A stretch of DNA of 64,000 bases. Source: Bacillota bacterium. Its GTDB lineage: Bacteria > Bacillota_I > Bacilli_A > ML615J-28 > CAG-698. The notes under the pieces are model-generated. The model was given only the letters and a program-made list of their open reading frames with translations, was not told the origin of the DNA and made no database searches. Positions 60,068 to 64,000 of this stretch are shown one piece after another (position 1 is the first letter of the stretch; each line of letters begins with the position of its first letter). A program made the translations under genes and the position numbers. Where the stretch lies: positions 1 to 64,000 of the forward strand of contig JAEYQM010000030.1 in NCBI GenBank assembly GCA_023410025.1, read 5' to 3'.

Positions 60068-60337
60068 CTATTTCTCACCAATCTTTTCTAATAACTCCTT
60101 GTAGATATCGTCTGGAATACTTGATTCTAAATGACGGCCAAGAACATTTTTAGATTTTGCAATATCAATTGCTTCTTTAGTTTTTGAAATATATGCTCCT
60201 CTTCCATTCATTTTTCCAGTTGGATCAATTTTAATCTCACCTTCGGGTGTACGAACAATTCTAAACATTTCTAATTTTGGATATGGTTGATTTGTTGCCA
60301 AACATTTACGTATAGGAACCTTTTTTTGTTTTGACAC
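60068..60337 (-). CDS. rnpM: RNase P modulator RnpM (YlxR)
   Basis: DUF448 family protein, 89 residues: VPIRKCLATNQPYPKLEMFRIV, then the GRGAYISK signature and KNVLGRHL. Known to bind RNase P RNA and modulate its activity in Bacillus. Within the nusA-infB operon. Confidence 0.9.
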   Translation of the reverse strand: MSKQKKVPIRKCLATNQPYPKLEMFRIVRTPEGEIKIDPTGKMNGRGAYISKTKEAIDIAKSKNVLGRHLESSIPDDIYKELLEKIGEK

Positions 60338-60349
60338 GATTAACCCTCC

Positions 60350-61435
60350 TTAGTTATTTACATTATACTTAAATTCAATGCCTTCAACATTTGCATCGCT
60401 AAGTTTTTTGATATCAATTTTCCAACCTGTTGCAAGAACTGCAAGCTTAGCATTTTGGCCTTTACTACCAATTGCAAGTGAGAATTGTTCATCATTAACA
60501 ATAACTAATGCTTTTTTACTCTTTTCATCTGGCATTACACTTATTACATTTGCTGGTGATAATGCTTCAGCAATTAAATCAATTGGATTAGATTTCCATA
60601 CAAAGATATCTATCTTTTCACCATTTAAGGCATTATTTATAGCTTTAATTCTAGATCCTGCCGGTCCAACACAAGCGCCTTTAGGGTCAATATCGCCATT
60701 AACACTAATTACACCAACTTTTGTTCTCTTACCTGGATCACGAGCAATACCCATAATTTCTATTTCACCATTAGCAATTTCTGGAATGTTAAGTTCAAAT
60801 AATTTCTTAACAATTTCTTTATTACTTCTAGAAATATATACTTTAGGTCCTTTACCTGTTTTTTCAACTTTTGTTATGTATACTTTCTTTTCTTCACCTA
60901 CTAAGAAATCTTCATCAGCAAGTGCATCTTTAAATGACATTGTTGCTTCAACTCCCTTTCCTAAGGAAATTGTAACAAATTTATCGTTTTTAGCAATGAC
61001 TCTTCCTGTAATAATTTCTCCAACTTTATCATTAAAGAATGAGAATGCTTCTTCTCTTTCAAGTGATTTTAATTCATTTAAAAGATTTTGACGGAATAAA
61101 GAAGCTGCTTTTCTCTTAAAGTTTTTAAGATTAACTTCTTCTCTAAATTCCATCCCTACTTTTACACGAGGTTTTTTAAGTAATGCTTCTTCTAGCAATA
61201 ATTGACCACGTGGTCCCTCTGGATCAATTTCATCAACTACATAATAATAATCATAGAATTTTATCTTTTTCTTTTCAAGATCAGATTCAATTTTTATTGT
61301 TCCTTTATATTCAACATCACTATTCTTGCATGCAATTTGCATAGCAATTTCTACTTTTTTTAATACATCTTCTATATTAATCCCACGTTCTTGGGCAATG
61401 TGTTCTAATGATTCAAAAAACTCTTTGCTTATCAT
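60350..61435 (-). CDS. nusA: transcription termination/antitermination factor NusA
   Basis: RNA-polymerase-associated factor controlling pausing and termination. 361 residues: N-terminal RNAP-binding domain, S1 domain (GEIITGRVIAKNDKFVTISLGKGVEATM), KH1 (DPGKRTKVGVISVNGDIDPKGACVGPAGSRI) and KH2 (AIGSKGQNAKLAVLATGWKIDI). Lacks the C-terminal acidic repeats of Gram-negative NusA, as in other Firmicutes. GGAGG precedes the ATG. Confidence 0.96.
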   Translation of the reverse strand: MISKEFFESLEHIAQERGINIEDVLKKVEIAMQIACKNSDVEYKGTIKIESDLEKKKIKFYDYYYVVDEIDPEGPRGQLLLEEALLKKPRVKVGMEFREEVNLKNFKRKAASLFRQNLLNELKSLEREEAFSFFNDKVGEIITGRVIAKNDKFVTISLGKGVEATMSFKDALADEDFLVGEEKKVYITKVEKTGKGPKVYISRSNKEIVKKLFELNIPEIANGEIEIMGIARDPGKRTKVGVISVNGDIDPKGACVGPAGSRIKAINNALNGEKIDIFVWKSNPIDLIAEALSPANVISVMPDEKSKKALVIVNDEQFSLAIGSKGQNAKLAVLATGWKIDIKKLSDANVEGIEFKYNVNN

Positions 61436-61443
61436 ATTTCCTC

Positions 61444-61911
61444 CTAAAATTTAATAGCATGTCGGATTTGACTTATCTTATTTTTTTCTATTTCAATATT
61501 TTGAATTCGACCCTTAATATTACATTCAATTAATAATTTTTCATTTTCAAATGATTTTAAATAACCTTCAAACTCTTTTACGTTATTAATCTTTTGATAT
61601 GTTTTCACATTAATATATTTACCAATTGCTTTAAATAAATCAGCATCAGTCTTGATTGGTCTTTCTAGACCTGGACTAGATACTTCTAAGAAGTATTCAT
61701 CTTCTTCTATTTCAATACTATCTAATTTCTCACTAACTAATTCATTTAAATTAGCTGATTCATCAATTGTAAGTCCTACTTCCGTATCAGCTAAAATTCT
61801 TAAAATGTAAACACCGTTTTCTTTTACCCATTCGATATCAACAATTTCAAGATTTAATTTATCAGCGCACTCCAAAATTATTGGTTTTACCTTTTCAACA
61901 ATTTCCGACAT
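61444..61911 (-). CDS. rimP: ribosome maturation factor RimP
   Basis: 30S assembly factor, 155 residues from ATG 61911 (AAGGGG upstream). N-terminal alpha/beta domain (LNLEIVDIEWVKENGVYILRI) and the conserved LEVSSPGLERPIKT, followed by the SH3-like domain. The open frame extends 32 codons further but crosses the promoter leader. First gene of rimP-nusA-rnpM-ylxQ-infB-rbfA. Confidence 0.94.
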   Translation of the reverse strand: MSEIVEKVKPIILECADKLNLEIVDIEWVKENGVYILRILADTEVGLTIDESANLNELVSEKLDSIEIEEDEYFLEVSSPGLERPIKTDADLFKAIGKYINVKTYQKINNVKEFEGYLKSFENEKLLIECNIKGRIQNIEIEKNKISQIRHAIKF

Positions 61912-61938
61912 TTTTAACCCCTTATTAAAATTGATACA

Positions 61939-61965
61939 AGGGAGTGAGATATAATCCCACTCCCT
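61939..61965 (-). promoter_or_regulatory. leader hairpin of the rimP-nusA operon
   Basis: GGGAGTGGGA...TCTCACTCCC on the minus strand, 7 perfect plus about 3 further base pairs, about 10 bases after the predicted transcript start. No T run, so not a terminator; a 5' stability or processing element is possible. Confidence 0.5.
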
Positions 61966-61978
61966 AATAACTACACTT

Positions 61979-62007
61979 ATTATACCATACTTAGAAGATG
62001 TTGTCAA
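61979..62007 (-). promoter_or_regulatory. promoter of the rimP-nusA-infB operon
   Basis: Minus-strand TTGACA (62002-62007), 17-base spacer, TATAAT (61979-61984): a consensus sigma-A promoter. Confidence 0.85.
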
Positions 62008-62047
62008 AACAAATATAAACGATCATTTTCTTTTTAATAATTATTTC

Positions 62048-62719
62048 CTAGTTATTTGTCCATTTAATTTCTATCTGATTTGTTTTTCTTAAATATTCGT
62101 TTGTTTTAGAAAATGGTTTTGATTTAAAAAAACCTCGATAAGATGAAAGTGGACTTGGATGAGAACTAGTTAATATTAAGTGTTTATCTTTGTTTTTTAT
62201 TATATTTACCTTATTTATTGCATCTATACCCCAAAGAATAAAAACAACATTAGTTTTTAATTCTGATATCTTTGTAATTACTAAATCAGTTAATTTTTCC
62301 CAACCAACATTTTGATGACTCTTTGGCTTACCATCTTCAACTGTCAGTATCGTATTTAAAAGCAGTACTCCTTGATTGGCAAGATATGATAAATCACCAT
62401 TACTAACCATTTGTACATTTAAGTCATCTTCTATTTCTTTATAAATATTTTTTAGACTGGGTGGTAATACAACACCTTTATTTACAGAAAATGCTAAGCC
62501 ATTAGCTTGGTTAGGATTAAAGTATGGATCTTGTCCAATTATTACTACTTTACAATCTTCAAAACTACACAATTCAAACGCTTTAAAAATATCGTTATAC
62601 TTGGGATATATAATTTTGTTTTTATACTCATCTTCTATAAAATTACATAGTTTTATATACCAATTTTCATTATAACAATTGCTAAGTATATTATTCCAAC
62701 CATCACTATTGATTTTCAT
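62048..62719 (-). CDS. ung: uracil-DNA glycosylase (family 1)
   Basis: Base-excision repair enzyme removing uracil from DNA. 223 residues. The water-activating loop reads GQDPYFNPNQANGLAFSV, where most family members have GQDPYH, so His is replaced by Phe; the catalytic Asp and the Tyr that excludes thymine are kept. LLNTILTVEDGKPKSH and the Leu-intercalation loop HPSPLS are intact. ATG overlaps the stop of the upstream methylase gene by four bases. Confidence 0.92.
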   Translation of the reverse strand: MKINSDGWNNILSNCYNENWYIKLCNFIEDEYKNKIIYPKYNDIFKAFELCSFEDCKVVIIGQDPYFNPNQANGLAFSVNKGVVLPPSLKNIYKEIEDDLNVQMVSNGDLSYLANQGVLLLNTILTVEDGKPKSHQNVGWEKLTDLVITKISELKTNVVFILWGIDAINKVNIIKNKDKHLILTSSHPSPLSSYRGFFKSKPFSKTNEYLRKTNQIEIKWTNN

Positions 62720-63450
62720 TTATTACCTGCCAGATAATGCATAATTATGCCACCAGCTACACCTACATTTAAAGATTCTAGCTTTGTATTCATATCAATT
62801 CTAACATTAATATCAGTTAGATTTAATATTTCTTTTTTTACGCCATTAGCTTCATTACCTAGAATAATCGCATATTTATCATTTAATTTAAGTTGATTTA
62901 GACTTTTAGAATTTTCTAAAGTTGTACCAATTATTTTTATATTTTCCATTTTAAGAAAGTTAATCGCTTCAATAATATCCTTCTTCACAATTCTAATATT
63001 AAATATTGCTCCTTGAGTTGATCTAAGAACTTTATCATTATATATATCTACACTATCATTACTGACAATAATAGTATCAATATTAAAGCCTAGGGCTGTT
63101 CTAATTAAAGTTCCCATGTTTCCTGGATCATTGATATTATCTAAAAGTAAGAATTTACTCCCAGTAATATTTGAAGAAGTCATCTTACAAATCCCAATAA
63201 TATTTTGAGGATTAACCGTACTTGATAATTTCTTTATAATTGCATCATTTACTAATATGTTTTCGACGTTTTCCACTTGATCTGATTCATCAATAATTAT
63301 AACTGTTTCTAATACATTTGCTAGTTTTGCTTCTTTTACTAAATGGTAACCTTCAATTATATATTTTTGTTCAAAATGACGATTCTTACTATCTTTTAAC
63401 TTAGCAATTTCTTTAATAGTATTGTTAGTTAATGATGTAATTTTTATCAC
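62716..63450 (-). CDS. TrmH/SpoU-family RNA methyltransferase
   Basis: SPOUT-class 2'-O-ribose methyltransferase, 244 residues. N-terminal substrate-binding region (RHFEQKYIIEGYHLVKEA) and the three SpoU motifs: NINDPGNMGTLIRTALGF, IILGNEANGV and LNVGVAGGIIMHYL. Target could be 23S rRNA or tRNA. Start is GTG 63450, whose last two bases begin the TGA stop of the preceding gene (GTGA), implying coupling; the longer frame upstream overlaps that gene. Confidence 0.88.
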   Translation of the reverse strand: MIKITSLTNNTIKEIAKLKDSKNRHFEQKYIIEGYHLVKEAKLANVLETVIIIDESDQVENVENILVNDAIIKKLSSTVNPQNIIGICKMTSSNITGSKFLLLDNINDPGNMGTLIRTALGFNIDTIIVSNDSVDIYNDKVLRSTQGAIFNIRIVKKDIIEAINFLKMENIKIIGTTLENSKSLNQLKLNDKYAIILGNEANGVKKEILNLTDINVRIDMNTKLESLNVGVAGGIIMHYLAGNK

Positions 63451-64000
63451 AACATTACATCCTTTAGTAATGTGAAGTATAAGTATATTACCATAATTAA
63501 AGTTAGACCAGATTGAATAATCCAAATCCATTTAAGAATCTTCTTTGCGTATTGATTCTTATTATAATTTACATATATTGTCCATGTTGAGAAAAAATTA
63601 ATAATTGGTAATGCGTATACAATTAAAACCGTCATTACATTAAATAAAAAATCGGAACCATTTTGAGCTACAATATCAAGTGGTTTATCTAAAACACCAA
63701 TCATCCAGTTTGCAAAAGCAATCCATAAATAGTATGAAGCAATTGGGAAAAAGATTATAAATTGAATTAAAGCAAATATAATCATCCATACTGGAATTTT
63801 ATCTAAATTTGTGTTTTTCTCTTTTAAGAGTTTTTTTCTTTCTATAAGTAATTCTTTATACTTTTCTTTTGAATTTTGATACTGATTATATAAATCTTCA
63901 GTTTCTCCTTCATTTGTTATTTTTAAATCTAATTGGTCTAAGACAATCTCAAGTTCTTGAAGTTCAATTTCAATTTGTTCTAATCTTGAAACTTCTTCAT
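63447..64000 (-). CDS. coiled-coil membrane protein, truncated at the right edge
   Basis: The frame is open to the window edge: 183 visible codons, partial at the N-terminus. The visible part starts with a Glu/Leu/Lys-rich coiled coil (EEVSRLEQIEIELQELE..., about 70 residues, running up to KIPVW), then three to four membrane helices (MIIFALIQFIIFFPIASYYLWI, FNVMTVLIVYALPIINFF, IWIIQSGLTLIMVIYLYF). Family not recognised. Treating it as starting at the internal Met at 63785 would miss the coiled coil. Linked to the methylase and ung genes by overlapping stop/start codons. Confidence 0.7.
   Translation of the reverse strand, partial: EEVSRLEQIEIELQELEIVLDQLDLKITNEGETEDLYNQYQNSKEKYKELLIERKKLLKEKNTNLDKIPVWMIIFALIQFIIFFPIASYYLWIAFANWMIGVLDKPLDIVAQNGSDFLFNVMTVLIVYALPIINFFSTWTIYVNYNKNQYAKKILKWIWIIQSGLTLIMVIYLYFTLLKDVML

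Noticed and set aside
60378..61091. A 237-codon open frame on the plus strand opposite nusA
   Set aside because: It is antisense to a clear nusA, has no ribosome binding site, and its Ser/Ile/Leu-rich composition is what the complement of an AT-rich gene gives.
1..64000. UGA read as tryptophan (Mollicutes code)
   Set aside because: Conserved Trp positions checked use TGG, and TGA acts as a stop at trmD/rimM, nadK/relQ and rbfA junctions.

Overview
The window is AT-rich, densely packed bacterial chromosome using the standard code (tryptophans are TGG; TGA acts as a stop). It comes from an endospore former of the Firmicutes/Bacilli. Spore genes are scattered throughout: the SASP gene sspI, two CotY/CotZ-type coat genes, a gerA-type germinant receptor operon, ylbD/ylbE, a YjcZ-type miniprotein and gerE. 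Housekeeping neighbourhoods are Bacillus-like: rimP-nusA-rnpM-ylxQ-infB-rbfA, rpsP-khpA...rimM-trmD-rplS, relQ-nadK next to a CYTH gene, ccpA beside tyrS, and T-box leaders on pheST and tyrS. The very low GC and an OppF swollen by an insertion, as in mycoplasmas, suggest a spore-forming lineage near the base of the Mollicutes (Haloplasma/Turicibacter/Erysipelotrichia-like). That placement is inference.

Layout. 1-8 kb: P-type ATPase, patatin, then a peptidase/tRNA-methylase/nucleotide-sanitation operon (pepV-trmB-M42-DUF84-DJ-1). 8-13 kb: sspI, transketolase with a degenerate PTS EIIB-like gene, uppP and the cotZ-like pair. 13-21 kb: SPFH protein, coaX, efp, mutarotase-like protein, ispH and pheST. 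21-25.5 kb: coat protein, clpP, a relQ-nadK-TIR operon, a CYTH protein and spx. 25.3-33.6 kb: an oligopeptide transporter (oppA, then oppBCDF) with two striking architectural changes. 33.9-41.7 kb: trpS, gerA operon, tyrS and ccpA. 41.7-48.7 kb: murC, the rplS/trmD/rimM and khpA/rpsP ribosomal genes split by a Cd/Zn-ATPase plus ArsR cassette, and ylbE/ylbD. 48.8-57 kb: RNA-modification, coat-like and sporulation genes, def, rnjA, gerE and uvrC. 57-64 kb: the nusA-infB operon, ung, an rRNA methylase and a truncated membrane protein.

Most unusual points. (1) OppC carries about 400 extra residues of RCC1-like beta-propeller repeats in its extracellular loop, and its partner OppF carries about 270 residues of coiled coil inside the nucleotide-binding domain. 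(2) A TIR-like (DUF1863/ThsB-type) gene sits third in an operon after an alarmone synthetase and NAD kinase. (3) spx is preceded by two chained mini-ORFs that hand over by ATGA overlaps. (4) One cotZ-like gene appears to start at ATT. (5) Several coat or sporulation genes, including gerE itself, share a CATAnnnTA element just ahead of the ribosome binding site, consistent with mother-cell sigma-K/sigma-E promoters.

Most genes lie on the minus strand. No tRNA, rRNA, insertion sequence, prophage or CRISPR array was seen. Start codons were chosen by Shine-Dalgarno position, so several coordinates differ from the longest open frame.
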